A stretch of 64,000 bases of DNA. Origin: an uncultured Pseudodesulfovibrio sp. GTDB taxonomy: Bacteria; Desulfobacterota; Desulfovibrionia; Desulfovibrionales; Desulfovibrionaceae. Below are positions 7,201-16,052 of the stretch, one piece after another (the stretch's first letter is position 1; every line of letters begins with the position of its first letter). The position numbers and the translations under genes were made by a program. Under the pieces are notes generated by a model that saw only the letters and a program-made list of their open reading frames with translations, had not been told where the DNA came from and did no database searches. The stretch covers positions 444,001 to 508,000 of the forward strand of contig NZ_OY782498.1 of the NCBI RefSeq assembly GCF_963677845.1. Direction: 5' to 3'.

Positions 7201-9137
7201 TTCAATTGTATGAGAAGGAGGACTTGATAAGCGCAATGCTGGAAGACAACAGCAATCGCCGTATTCGTCAAAAAGAATTAGACATTAAAGTTATTGTGGG
7301 TAACCCGCCATATTCTGCTGGTCAGTCCAGTGCTAATGACAACAATCAAAACATTGTATACCCGCATCTCGACAGTCGAATAAATGGTACATATGCAGAT
7401 CAATCTAAAGCCACATTATCAAAGGGGTTATACGACAGCTATATACGTGCCATACGTTGGGCTTCCGATCGGATAGGTAGCAATGGGGTTATTGGCTATG
7501 TCTCTGGGTCTGGGTATTTAGAAAAACCTGCAATGGATGGTTTACGTAAATGTTTAGCTAATGAATTTTCAAGCATTTATGTACTTAATTTGAGGGGAGA
7601 TATACGGAAAAACATGCTCAGCAAGGGGCGAGCAAAGGAAGGGCAAAACATATTTGGCAGTGGTAGCATGACTGGTATTGCGATCACCTTGTTTGTAAAC
7701 AATGAGAACGCGCATGAAAGAGGGGTTATCAAATACTATGATATTGGTGATGACCTCACTCAAGATGAAAAGCTAAACAAACTTTCAATACTAGGCAGTG
7801 TTAAAGAAATATCAGAGAACAATAGCTGGCAAATCATTTCTCCTAATCAACACGGTGATTGGTTAAAGCAGCGTGATAGTAATATTTCAGACTATATTCT
7901 TATCGGAGACAAGAAGGGTAAAGGGGAGAAGCTGTTTGAGAACTATTCTTTAGGCGTGGTCACCAACAGAGATGCATGGTGTTATAATGCTTCTCGGGAT
8001 GTTGTGTCTAAAAGTATTAGTCGAATGATTGCTTTTTATAATGATGAAGTAAAAAAGTTTGAGGCAGTTCATCAAAGTGAGACAGTCAAGCAACGAAAAT
8101 CTTTAGTAAATAATTTTATTACCACTGACTCTACTCAAATAAGCTGGACCCGTGCTTTGAAGAACAACTTAGCAAAAGGAGTAGAGTTTGATTACGATGG
8201 AAAGAGCCTCACTCAAACGCTATATAGGCCATTTACTAAGCGGTGGCTTTATTTCAATCGGGATCTAAATGAGGTCGTTAGTCAGATGCCTAGCTTTTTC
8301 CCGCAAGATGGCTCATCCAACAAAGTAATTTGTGTGTCTGGTGTAGGTGCCAGAAGCGGATTTTCAGTTCTGATATCAAACATCCTTCCTGATCTTCAGG
8401 TGATGGACAACGGACAAACCTTTCCTCTTTACCTATATAAAGAAGATATTCCCACAAAACCACAAAAGCAAGTTGGGCTGTTTGATGAGCCGACCACTCA
8501 AGAGGTGACGCGGACCAAGCGAGAAGCCATCACCAGTGAGGGACTGAATGAGTTTCAACAAGCATACCCAAGTGAAGCCATCAGCAAGGAAGATGTTTTT
8601 TATTATGTATACGGGTTGCTTCACTCCCCTGACTATCGAGACCGATTCGAGAACAATCTTTCTAAAGAACTGCCACGCATCCCCTGCGTGAAGACAGCCG
8701 TCGATTTCTGGGCCTTTAGCAAAGCGGGCCGGGACTTGGCAGACCTGCACTTGAATTATGAAACCGTGGATATGTACCCCGTCACCGTGGACACGGACGG
8801 CAAGGAACTGACCGACGAACAGTACCGCGTGGTCAAGATGAAATACGGCAAGGGCAAGGACAAAACAACGCTCATATACAACGCCCACATAACCTTGAAA
8901 GGCATCCCGCTTGAAGCCTATGACTACGTTGTGAACGGCAAGCCCGCCCTCGACTGGGTAGTGGAACGCCAATGCGTCAAGACCGACAAGGCAAGCGGTA
9001 TCGTCAACGATGCAAACGACTGGGCCATTGAAACCATGCACAACCCGCGCTATCCGCTGGAACTCTTCATGCGCGTGATTACAGTCAGCCTCGAAACAAT
9101 GAAGATCGTGAACGGGTTGCCGGAGTTGGATATCTAG
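4242..9137 (+). CDS. Single-polypeptide restriction-modification enzyme (Type ISP-like)
   Basis: A 1631-residue protein combining restriction, translocation and methylation. Residues about 20-130 form an Mrr-like nuclease domain (Asp66, Gln81-x-Lys83). The helicase has Walker A GTGKT at 195-199, the DEAH box from Asp325 and a late SNVRCLSEGVDVPALD/QSVGRVMRT pair. The adenine methyltransferase has SAM motif DPFTGTGTF near 915 and the catalytic NPPY at 1021. The remaining C-terminal 500 residues should hold the target recognition domain. This order and length match Type ISP enzymes such as LlaGI and LlaBIII, which need no separate subunits. Start 4242 has a GGAG site; in-frame starts at 4164 and 4215 lack good sites. 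From about 7.2 to 8.4 kb the gene becomes AT-rich, in the methyltransferase/recognition part, suggesting a swapped specificity segment. Confidence 0.9.
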   Translation: MTALQKILDTYREAAATEREKGTYFEELTICYLKNEATYKDLYSDVWTYADWAEREGLAKRDTGIDLVAKTRGTDEFHAIQCKLYAEDHTLQKSDIDSFFTASGKKYFTNRIIVCTTNKWSKPAEDALSNQHPPVNKIDLHDLESSQIDWAQYQPKEAPTLKPRKVLREHQRLALEAVIKGLTTADRGKLIMACGTGKTFASLKIAEKLAGKGKRVLFMVPSLALLSQTLTEWTQECATPLHSFAVCSDSDVGKKRKKDDDSVQTFTHELRYPATTAPDRLAKEMEKRHDAQHMSVVFSTYHSIEVLGVAQHEYGLPEFDLIICDEAHRTTGATFGGDDESHFVKVHENRFIQAAKRIYMTATPRIYGDSAKATAERDDITLCSMDNAVQYGKTLYTINFSEAVKLGLLCDYKVLVLAVEEKHVSRRIQDLLKDGDNQLRVDDAAKIVGCWKALSKQDVTNDLVDDDAPMKRAVAFCQVIDIPTKARTHKVSSRNIANMFQKVVESYQKAEGYDLASSLKCEAEHVDGSMNASAKEAKLDWLRAELPENTCRILSNVRCLSEGVDVPALDAVLFLTPRNSQVDVVQSVGRVMRTTPDKKKKRGYVILPVVIPADMEPHAALNDNVTYKVVWQVLQALRSHDDRFDAMVNKLDLIGQDSRKMEVIAITDRINAKTAAKEGQTGKNEYGLGSPEQQRRDPEAVQLKLEIGDIERAIYAKLVQKCGNRHHWEDWANDIAKIAQTHIGRIETILEDKSHKKEREAFAAFAEELRDDLNDSITDGEVIEMLAQHLITKPVFDALFEGYSFAENNPISQAMQGVLDVLQEHRLDKEADTLEAFYDSVKLRAEGIENAAGKQKIVVELYEKFFKNAFPKMTDRLGIVYTPVEVVDFIIHSVNDVLGKEFGQTIGSEGVHIIDPFTGTGTFITRLLQSGLITLGQLPHKYKNEIHANEIILLAYYIAAINIEAVYHTLVGGEYEPLEGICLTDTFQLYEKEDLISAMLEDNSNRRIRQKELDIKVIVGNPPYSAGQSSANDNNQNIVYPHLDSRINGTYADQSKATLSKGLYDSYIRAIRWASDRIGSNGVIGYVSGSGYLEKPAMDGLRKCLANEFSSIYVLNLRGDIRKNMLSKGRAKEGQNIFGSGSMTGIAITLFVNNENAHERGVIKYYDIGDDLTQDEKLNKLSILGSVKEISENNSWQIISPNQHGDWLKQRDSNISDYILIGDKKGKGEKLFENYSLGVVTNRDAWCYNASRDVVSKSISRMIAFYNDEVKKFEAVHQSETVKQRKSLVNNFITTDSTQISWTRALKNNLAKGVEFDYDGKSLTQTLYRPFTKRWLYFNRDLNEVVSQMPSFFPQDGSSNKVICVSGVGARSGFSVLISNILPDLQVMDNGQTFPLYLYKEDIPTKPQKQVGLFDEPTTQEVTRTKREAITSEGLNEFQQAYPSEAISKEDVFYYVYGLLHSPDYRDRFENNLSKELPRIPCVKTAVDFWAFSKAGRDLADLHLNYETVDMYPVTVDTDGKELTDEQYRVVKMKYGKGKDKTTLIYNAHITLKGIPLEAYDYVVNGKPALDWVVERQCVKTDKASGIVNDANDWAIETMHNPRYPLELFMRVITVSLETMKIVNGLPELDI

Positions 9138-9188
9138 CAATCAGCAGTTTTTACCCCGACGGAATAGCAGGGATTTTAAGTAGTAGTT

Positions 9189-12100
9189 ATGCCTATGAAT
9201 ATAGATATACTAAGCAAGTATTACAGAACTTGTATCGCTGATAAGTCTCTTATGGGACTCAATCGAAACTCGAACGACGATGCTCAGCAAGAGGCCTCTT
9301 CTCAGCAAATTGAAAACGGTTCCGTTGACCAGCAAATTACATCTAGGCTTTTTGCAGCCTGGGCAAAAAAGAATAATGTCAAAGACGACGAGGATGGTCC
9401 CACAAGGCTTTCTGTTCTTATCTGCCCATATTGCTACTCTTTGAAGTCCTCTCATGGCTCCTCATTCAAAAAGCCGCCTCAGGAGCTAATGCCTCTTTGG
9501 TTTGAGGCTTCAATCGATCAAAAGGGTGACCTGACCCCACCTGAAAATCGACTGCCCTGGCTTGATCGGCAGCTTCTGGAGCCCGCAGGCGCTGGCGAAA
9601 AGGTCATTATTGCCTCTATTGAAGACTATGATGATCATATCAGCGAGAACAAGACTAATTCTATTTTTGAGAGTTGGGAGTCATATTTTTCTTTTTCCGA
9701 CGGTCTTTTAAGCGAAGCAACGGATTTGTCCGGCGATGAACTTACGTATGGTAGCCTTGAATATACCCTTTCCCCCAATGGCTTCATCGCCTTGAGTGAC
9801 GGTATTTTTGATGGGAAGAACGAAGGGCTTATGTTGCTGTATGAGTCTATTATTAAAGACGAAAAAGTGAATCTTCCGCTCTACAAAACAGTGGTAGAAG
9901 GTGTTGATTCCGCATCAGGAGCAGCATCTTTAGAAGAAGAGATAACGGCTGCAGCAAAGCATTATGGGCAAATGGTGAACGCTTATGCCCTTGGTCCTTC
10001 TCAGAGGCAAGCTATTCATCATTATTTGAAATCGGGCGATGGGGATATCACCACAGTAAATGGTCCTCCTGGTACTGGCAAAACAACCCTGCTGAAAAGC
10101 GTCGTTGCTACGTTGATGGTTGAGAAAGCAATATCCGGGGAAGAAATCCCTCCCATCATTGCAGCGACTTCGGCCAACAATCAGGCTGTAACCAATATTA
10201 TTAAAGATTTTGGGGAGATATTCCCTGAAAATAGCAGTGACACCTCTGAACGACGCTGGCTCCCAACTCCTTTAAGAAGTTTGGGGCTCTATGCCCCAAG
10301 TGCGAGTCGAGAAGGAGATGACGTTGATAATAATCACTGCATCAAAGTGGACTCAAAAGGCTTTTACGAGGAGCTGGAGAACAGGGGATATGTAGAAAAC
10401 GCTACTGACTTTTTTTTGAATTGCTATGAAGAGTTCTACGGCGAAAGGGAGACTCTGGATTGTGCCGTTGAAGAGCTTCAAAAGCGGTGTGTTGGTGTCG
10501 TTGATCAAATAGCTCATTCCTGCACGGAACTGGAAGACATTCGGTCTATTGATGCCGAGCTTCCGCTATTGCGCAATGAACTTGAGGGACTGAAAGCTCA
10601 GCTAGAGAAGATTGACTCCAAGTACGCTGTAGCGAAAAGCAGCCATGAGCAGGCTGCCGAGAAGCATGATGCACTTGAAATCATGCTTAAGCAGATCGAA
10701 GCATATTTGGTTGATGAGCCGTTTTATTATGACTGGTTTAACTGGTTCCCACCAATCGCTAGCAGGCGGTTGATGCGATTTAGAAATCAGTTCCGAAAGA
10801 GCATCCCTACCAAAGATCTTCACCAGATTGTGTCGATCCGATCATTTTATGAGTCGTTAGTTAGTAGCTTTGTTGCGAGTGAAGATGGTCTCAAAAAGCT
10901 GAAGAAAGCTGTTGAAGAAACGGGGCAGGTGAAGGCGGCGACTCAACAAGGAGTTGACGCAGCTAAACAGAAGATCAGTCATTTTGAGAATAAGGTATCA
11001 GAGTTCCTTGAAAAACATAGTTTGCCCGACCTGGAACGCGATGGAGTCTATAGGTATCTTGAGCAGCTCGACGTGACGTTTCGGTACGAAGCCTTTAAGC
11101 TGGCAATGCACTACTTTGAGGGACTGTGGCTTGTTAAGGCGAATGACTTCCTTGAAGAGGATAAAGAGTATAGCTATCTGCGCTGTAGTCCGAAACGATT
11201 GCTCGAAATTTGGCAAAGATACGCGAAGCTGACACCATGCATTGTTTCAACGGCCTATATGCTGCCTAAGTTTTTTCGAACACAAACGTATAAAAAGCCG
11301 CTTTTCAATAAGTTGGATTTGCTCATAATCGATGAAGCAGGCCAGGCCCCGGCCGAGTTGGTCGCATGCCTTTTTTCGTTGGCTCAAAAGGCCATCGTAG
11401 TGGGCGATGTGCATCAGATAGAACCGATTTGGGAGATTCCAGCATCAATTGATGTGGGCAACTTGAAAGAGTATGCCAAAGTAGACTGTCCTGATGGTAT
11501 AGTGCCGGATAGTGCGTTTCCCTATGCCGCGAGTTCGGGGAGTGCGATCAGGCTTGCACAAAGAGCGTCGAGGGATAAGTTGGAAGGGTATCGTGAGCCT
11601 GGAATGCATCTTCTGGAGCATCGACGCTGTCACCCTGAGATCATCGCCTACTGTCAGGATCTTATTTATCCTCATCTGCGGTCGTTTGAATTGCCTGAAG
11701 GGGGAGGGAAGCCGGACTCTTTGAGTGACATCCCACATATGGGGTATCTCCACATTCCTGGAGAGTCGGGAACCGCAGGCGGAAGTCGCTACAATCAATA
11801 TGAGGCGGAAAACATCGCCGACTGGATAACGAAACAACATGATCGGCTCGTTAGCGCGTATGGAAAACCGATCGAAGAAGTTGTTGCTGTTGTCACGCCC
11901 TTTAAGGCCCAGAGGATGGCTATCTATAAGCAGTTACGAGACAAACGGTGCAAGAAGATTACAGTTGGAACAGTGCATAGTCTACAAGGAGCAGAGCGCC
12001 CGGTTGTGATTTTTTCTCCTGTTTACGGGGTGCTTGATCGTGCTATGTCTTTTATTGATTTGAAGCCTAACTTGCTGAATGTTGCGGTCTCCAGAGCAAA

Positions 12101-12689
12101 GCATGCGTTTTTGGTCTTTGGGAATATGAATCTGTTTAACCCTAAGGGGCAGACTCCGTCGGCACTGTTGGCTCGGCATATTATCAAGCCCCAAAACGAA
12201 CTTTGTTTTCCACTTGTTCCTCGTAAGTCTTTGTATGTTGACGGAGGCGTCGAATTCTTGGCGACACTTGCGGATCATCGTACCGCATTACTCTCCGCGT
12301 TTTCAGAGGCGACGAAATACATCTTGATCGTGTCACCGTTAATTACGTTGCATGGCCTTGAAGCCGACGGTATTTGTGAGTTGATTGAGGCGGCCTGTGA
12401 TCGAGGGGTCGAGGTGTCGATTTATACCGACAAGACTTTTTACAGCGAGCCCGCCAACCTTACAAAGTGCTCTGAGCAATTAGCTAATGCTGGCGCAAGT
12501 GTGCATGTCGTAGAACTATTTCACAATAAAACTTTAATCTTTGACGATGTGGTATTGATCGAAGGCTCTTTTAACTGGCTGTCAGCACCAAGAGAAGGCG
12601 AGTTTGTGCGGGAGAATCATTCTATTAAGTATCGTTCGCCAAAGGTGAAGCAATTTCTGAAAACCACGTTGCGGCAGTTGGAGAGGTGA
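9189..12689 (+). CDS. mkoC: SF1 helicase fused to PLD nuclease (Mokosh type II MkoC-like)
   Basis: A 1166-residue Upf1/COG1112-type superfamily 1 helicase with Walker A GPPGTGKTT at 292-300, Walker B DEAGQAPAE from Asp715, then GDVHQIEP, HRRCHPE, the VGTVHSLQGAE motif and the SRAKHA box near the C-terminal end of the helicase. Between Walker A and B lies a long insertion with coiled-coil segments (about residues 400-640). The last 170 residues carry one phospholipase-D signature, H1112-x-K1114 followed by GSFNW (1126-1130). Helicase plus PLD on one chain is the described architecture of Mokosh type II anti-phage protein MkoC. It follows the restriction-modification gene by 51 bases on the same strand, so they may be co-transcribed. 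A second ATG two codons in is equally possible. The symbol rests on architecture only. Confidence 0.8.
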   Translation: MPMNIDILSKYYRTCIADKSLMGLNRNSNDDAQQEASSQQIENGSVDQQITSRLFAAWAKKNNVKDDEDGPTRLSVLICPYCYSLKSSHGSSFKKPPQELMPLWFEASIDQKGDLTPPENRLPWLDRQLLEPAGAGEKVIIASIEDYDDHISENKTNSIFESWESYFSFSDGLLSEATDLSGDELTYGSLEYTLSPNGFIALSDGIFDGKNEGLMLLYESIIKDEKVNLPLYKTVVEGVDSASGAASLEEEITAAAKHYGQMVNAYALGPSQRQAIHHYLKSGDGDITTVNGPPGTGKTTLLKSVVATLMVEKAISGEEIPPIIAATSANNQAVTNIIKDFGEIFPENSSDTSERRWLPTPLRSLGLYAPSASREGDDVDNNHCIKVDSKGFYEELENRGYVENATDFFLNCYEEFYGERETLDCAVEELQKRCVGVVDQIAHSCTELEDIRSIDAELPLLRNELEGLKAQLEKIDSKYAVAKSSHEQAAEKHDALEIMLKQIEAYLVDEPFYYDWFNWFPPIASRRLMRFRNQFRKSIPTKDLHQIVSIRSFYESLVSSFVASEDGLKKLKKAVEETGQVKAATQQGVDAAKQKISHFENKVSEFLEKHSLPDLERDGVYRYLEQLDVTFRYEAFKLAMHYFEGLWLVKANDFLEEDKEYSYLRCSPKRLLEIWQRYAKLTPCIVSTAYMLPKFFRTQTYKKPLFNKLDLLIIDEAGQAPAELVACLFSLAQKAIVVGDVHQIEPIWEIPASIDVGNLKEYAKVDCPDGIVPDSAFPYAASSGSAIRLAQRASRDKLEGYREPGMHLLEHRRCHPEIIAYCQDLIYPHLRSFELPEGGGKPDSLSDIPHMGYLHIPGESGTAGGSRYNQYEAENIADWITKQHDRLVSAYGKPIEEVVAVVTPFKAQRMAIYKQLRDKRCKKITVGTVHSLQGAERPVVIFSPVYGVLDRAMSFIDLKPNLLNVAVSRAKHAFLVFGNMNLFNPKGQTPSALLARHIIKPQNELCFPLVPRKSLYVDGGVEFLATLADHRTALLSAFSEATKYILIVSPLITLHGLEADGICELIEAACDRGVEVSIYTDKTFYSEPANLTKCSEQLANAGASVHVVELFHNKTLIFDDVVLIEGSFNWLSAPREGEFVRENHSIKYRSPKVKQFLKTTLRQLER

Positions 12690-12747
12690 TAAACAGGAAA
12701 AGTGAAGAAGTGAAGAGAGGTGGTCCCGTTTCTTAGACCCACTTCTC

Positions 12748-12774
12748 GGGTACAACGGTAATTAATCTGTACCC
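12748..12774. terminator. Weak hairpin between convergent defence genes
   Basis: GGGTACA (12748-12754) pairs with TGTACCC (12768-12774) across a 13-base loop, in the 89-base gap between the convergent helicase and HNH genes. There is no long T-tract, so termination efficiency is doubtful. Confidence 0.3.
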
Positions 12775-12778
12775 CTAA

Positions 12779-13492
12779 CTAATCTTCCTGTCTAATAAGT
12801 CGGATGATAGCTATGGTCCAATCCGATGGCCCCATTTGTCCCCCCTCTAAGGTCGCCACTTCACGTGCACCAAAGGCATGAAATCCTCGTTCTTCTATTG
12901 TCAATAGGGTGTTATTTAAATCATACGCGACTCTTACGCGGTCACCGGCCTCAAGTGTGTCGCTAATATCCCCCCAATCCTGTAAATTTTGGAAAAATTC
13001 GCCTACTAACTCTACCTCGTCGTTAGTGAGCAAATTGTCATGGCCAAAATCATAGGCCATTGCTCCACTTACTATCTGGAGCACCGCATTGCCTGACGTT
13101 AAACGAAAAGCTGGGAGTTCCTTTTGGGTTCTACGGACTCTTACTTTTCTCACTTCCTCTTTTTCACCAAGTCGTTCTGATACCCACTTGAGGTGATTTG
13201 CTTTCATTTGAAGCAATATGTCTTTCGTATAAGTCGCTACTTGATCATCAACCATTTTGTGGTGAGTGCGACATAGCAAGATCAAGTTCTCGTGGGATTC
13301 AATTGATTCCTCGGGGTAATTAGAGTCATATCGAGGACCATTCGGTTGTGATGAAACTATGTGGCATTCTTCACCAACAACAGATTCATCGTCATGGACG
13401 GTAGCTTCAACAACGAGTTCCTTTTTACATATGGCGCAGCGATTACCGGATTTTCCCCAGAGTATCTTTCTTGTTTTATTGGTGATTGCCAA
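12779..13492 (-). CDS. HNH endonuclease, last gene of nuclease operon
   Basis: A 237-residue protein. The N-terminal 80 residues are an HNH/McrA-type nuclease: zinc cysteines C19-x2-C22, catalytic His44 (ECHIV), Asn69, and C74 with H77/H78 (LLCRTHHKM). The C-terminal 120 residues form a separate domain rich in beta-strands, possibly a sensor or partner-binding module; I do not recognise it. The start is a TTG at 13492 placed four bases after a perfect AGGAGG site; no ATG fits. It lies 27 bases after the PD-(D/E)XK gene and shares its transcript. HNH proteins like this occur both as stand-alone restriction factors and as effectors in multi-gene defence systems. Confidence 0.82.
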   Translation of the reverse strand: MAITNKTRKILWGKSGNRCAICKKELVVEATVHDDESVVGEECHIVSSQPNGPRYDSNYPEESIESHENLILLCRTHHKMVDDQVATYTKDILLQMKANHLKWVSERLGEKEEVRKVRVRRTQKELPAFRLTSGNAVLQIVSGAMAYDFGHDNLLTNDEVELVGEFFQNLQDWGDISDTLEAGDRVRVAYDLNNTLLTIEERGFHAFGAREVATLEGGQMGPSDWTIAIIRLIRQED

Positions 13493-13519
13493 ATGGCCTC
13501 CTATAAGTGGGGTGCTGGA

Positions 13520-14824
13520 TTAACGAAAGAGGTCCCAGGCAAACCCTTCGTAGGTTTCATCGAATGGCATTAAGTTTGGCTTTTCAAGAACAGGGACGAT
13601 GGCATCTGTATGACCATACTTTGTCACTGTTTCTTCAAATATCCAATCTTCATTAGGGTTAACACCAGGAGAAAGGATGTGAAGGTATATCCATTGCAAT
13701 GGTTTGTTTTTAAAGTCAAAACCCCTTACTTGGATATGGTTTTTAAGAAGGCGCAACTGTTCTATTTCATCTCCTTCAATTGCTTCAACGCCGAGATGGA
13801 TGATTCCATAATCATTGCTTGGCATTTGCTTAAAAGCGTCGGCTAGTCTCTTTTTGATGTGTCGAGACTTCATGTCGATTGCTTTTTCAGAAGTAGATTT
13901 CCATGATGCCCCAGCAGCAAAGCTTACATCGCTAATGAGTATAGGAGACTCAAGCGTAGGGTGAGCTTCAACGACAAGTCTGTAGTTTCCGAATTGCTCA
14001 TATTCGCCGAGCAAAATGTTTATGTATTGTGGTGAATTAGTGCGCAAGTAGTAACTGCCGAGATATTCCCGAATACGAGAATAATCTATGGGGAAGCACT
14101 CAACAGAAATGTATTCATTATCAATAGGGTTTGAGAAATAAGTTGTCGGCAGAAATTGTAGCTTTGGAATTAACTCATCCTCAAGAAAAGAATCGGGTAG
14201 TTCAAAAAGCTCTTTTTTAAACAATATTTTGAAAAAAAGTGAGATTCTATTTTGTGCTATGTGTTTGCCAACTGGCTCCCAAAGCAAAAACCATTTTTCG
14301 CGTTCATCAAGTGAGTATTGTGAGAGTCGAGTAAGCCGCTTGCACTCGATGAAAACATCATGATCTTTGTGGGCGAATATATCGGGAGTTTTCCGTTGAC
14401 CTTCAGGGATGAATTCTACATCGGTGTATCCATTCCTTTGGTAACATGCTGCCGTGAGTAGCTCGAATATTCCTGTGTCTGGGTTATCACCACCTTCTTG
14501 GACAACTCTTTTGGTTCTATCTTCAATCCCTTTGATTTGTTCGAGGAGGCCAACTTGAAGGCCAATGGCTTTGAAGTAAGGAATAGCTCTGCTGCCCTGA
14601 AAAAAGTCATAGCCCACTGACCTCGAAATATACATTTCAGCGAGTAGCAAATACCAAATAAACATATCCTTTTCATAGGTTATGCGTGTGATGTTCCCAG
14701 GTGATGGACGGAGTGCAGAGCCAAGGTGCTCGATAAGTCTTTTTCGTCTACCCTCTAACTCTTTAACTGGAACGAATTGTTTGAGCCAATCAGCCCCTCG
14801 TGCTATGATATGTATATCATCCAT
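13520..14824 (-). CDS. PD-(D/E)XK nuclease-like protein of unknown family
   Basis: A 434-residue cytoplasmic protein. Residues about 115-170 carry a restriction-endonuclease fold signature: Glu121 in FELLTAACYQ, a TPDIF turn with Asp148, then FIECKR with Glu160 and Lys162, spaced as in PD-(D/E)XK enzymes that act on DNA. The N-terminal 110 residues are helical; the C-terminal 250 are mixed alpha/beta with no motif I recognise. Gene context is strong: it starts seven bases after the HEPN-like gene and is followed by the HNH gene. Codon use is AT-richer than in the core chromosome, as expected of acquired DNA. Specific substrate and family are unknown. Confidence 0.72.
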   Translation of the reverse strand: MDDIHIIARGADWLKQFVPVKELEGRRKRLIEHLGSALRPSPGNITRITYEKDMFIWYLLLAEMYISRSVGYDFFQGSRAIPYFKAIGLQVGLLEQIKGIEDRTKRVVQEGGDNPDTGIFELLTAACYQRNGYTDVEFIPEGQRKTPDIFAHKDHDVFIECKRLTRLSQYSLDEREKWFLLWEPVGKHIAQNRISLFFKILFKKELFELPDSFLEDELIPKLQFLPTTYFSNPIDNEYISVECFPIDYSRIREYLGSYYLRTNSPQYINILLGEYEQFGNYRLVVEAHPTLESPILISDVSFAAGASWKSTSEKAIDMKSRHIKKRLADAFKQMPSNDYGIIHLGVEAIEGDEIEQLRLLKNHIQVRGFDFKNKPLQWIYLHILSPGVNPNEDWIFEETVTKYGHTDAIVPVLEKPNLMPFDETYEGFAWDLFR

Positions 14825-14831
14825 TGTTTTC

Positions 14832-16052
14832 TTATTCGTTAGCTAAGGCGTTGATATACAGGTCAACTGCGGTAAGAGTTGCGCATGAAAAAAAGATTGC
14901 TACACAATAGTAAATGTATTCTGAGAATTGCATGCTCTCAGTCTTTTGAGGTGTTCTGGGGTTATAATTGATAATCATGTTACTTGGGTTAAGTTCGAAA
15001 GTCCCATGGTGTGAACCATTGCGAATTGATGACCTGTACTCTGGGAAGATGGCAGCAAATTCTGAAATATCCTGAAGGCATTTAGTTCTGCCAGATTTGT
15101 CGCTTTGGATATAATTTTTAAGTGTAAAACCAGCTGTTTTAAACTCATCGTAGGCTCTTCCATGATGTAGGTTTGCCAGACAAGCTAAAGTAACTACACC
15201 TGCCCCGACTATTTCAAACGTATTGCCGTAAAAGTATTTAACGCTTTCAAAATCACAGGTCGCTGCGGAAAACGATAACGCAGATGTTCCACGCTTATAA
15301 TCCCATAAGCAGGCTGAAAAGTTTGAATAAAGTCTAAAAAACTCATCAAATACGGAGAAGTACTTAGCGATACTTTTAGTAAAAATACCTTTGTGATAGT
15401 CAACAAATGTATCGAAGTTCTGAGGTGATAGTTTTCTTATTTCATCTATCCTACCACAACAGCCTGTAATAAGATTTACTTTGTCAGGAGAGAGGGTGCG
15501 CATAGCAAAAGATTTTATCCACACTTCAGGGGTAACTTCGAATCCACAATAGTTGGATGACTTGGATTCGGCAATTAGCGAAGCCCGGCGCTTTTTTCTT
15601 TTGTTAAATTGTGACCAACAGGGTCTTAAGTCTTTCCATTCTCCATCCAGAACGAATACATTTTGAGGGTATTGTGATCCGGCTTGAAAATGGGCTTGTT
15701 TCTTCATCTTCTCTTCTTGTTTGCGATGATTTTCCATCATAGCAATAACTGTAGGAGATATGACATCGACCCCTTCAAGGTCGGGAGAAAATGTTAGTTC
15801 TGGATGAAGGTTTACTACTGGATAATCCTCATTCCCTAATTTGACTTCTTCTGGATGAAATTCTTCGGTGTTTCCTCCGTAGCTAAATTGAAACGTACCT
15901 TTCGATTGATCTAAGGCTATTTCAACCTTTAATTCCTCTTCACATTCTTTGCATAAAATCGTGTGCTCTTGATGGTCTGAGTGTCCAAGTCCGATTCTAA
16001 GCGTATGAACGGTTCCACAAGTCAAACATTTAACGTAAGTCCGTATAGTCAT
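14832..16052 (-). CDS. Zinc-ribbon protein with C-terminal HEPN-like motif
   Basis: A 406-residue protein. The N-terminus is a zinc ribbon (C9-x2-C12, C34-x2-C37). The middle has a charged linker (about 105-160) and helical stretches. Near the C-terminus, R344-N345-x3-H349 within SSIRNGSHHGTFEL is the R-x4-H pattern of HEPN ribonucleases, including the Asn after Arg and Gly after His seen in many family members; the following helices up to residue 406 complete a HEPN-like bundle. HEPN proteins usually cleave RNA and act in toxin-antitoxin, abortive infection or CRISPR systems. Its start overlaps the stop of the small upstream gene (ATGA). The assignment is from motif and topology and needs a profile search. 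It could instead be a non-catalytic HEPN adaptor. Confidence 0.6.
   Translation of the reverse strand: MTIRTYVKCLTCGTVHTLRIGLGHSDHQEHTILCKECEEELKVEIALDQSKGTFQFSYGGNTEEFHPEEVKLGNEDYPVVNLHPELTFSPDLEGVDVISPTVIAMMENHRKQEEKMKKQAHFQAGSQYPQNVFVLDGEWKDLRPCWSQFNKRKKRRASLIAESKSSNYCGFEVTPEVWIKSFAMRTLSPDKVNLITGCCGRIDEIRKLSPQNFDTFVDYHKGIFTKSIAKYFSVFDEFFRLYSNFSACLWDYKRGTSALSFSAATCDFESVKYFYGNTFEIVGAGVVTLACLANLHHGRAYDEFKTAGFTLKNYIQSDKSGRTKCLQDISEFAAIFPEYRSSIRNGSHHGTFELNPSNMIINYNPRTPQKTESMQFSEYIYYCVAIFFSCATLTAVDLYINALANE

Noticed and set aside
8433-9140. Minus-strand open frame (235 aa) opposite the end of the restriction-modification gene
   Set aside because: It is antisense to the GC-rich 3' end of the same gene and has no independent start context or motif.
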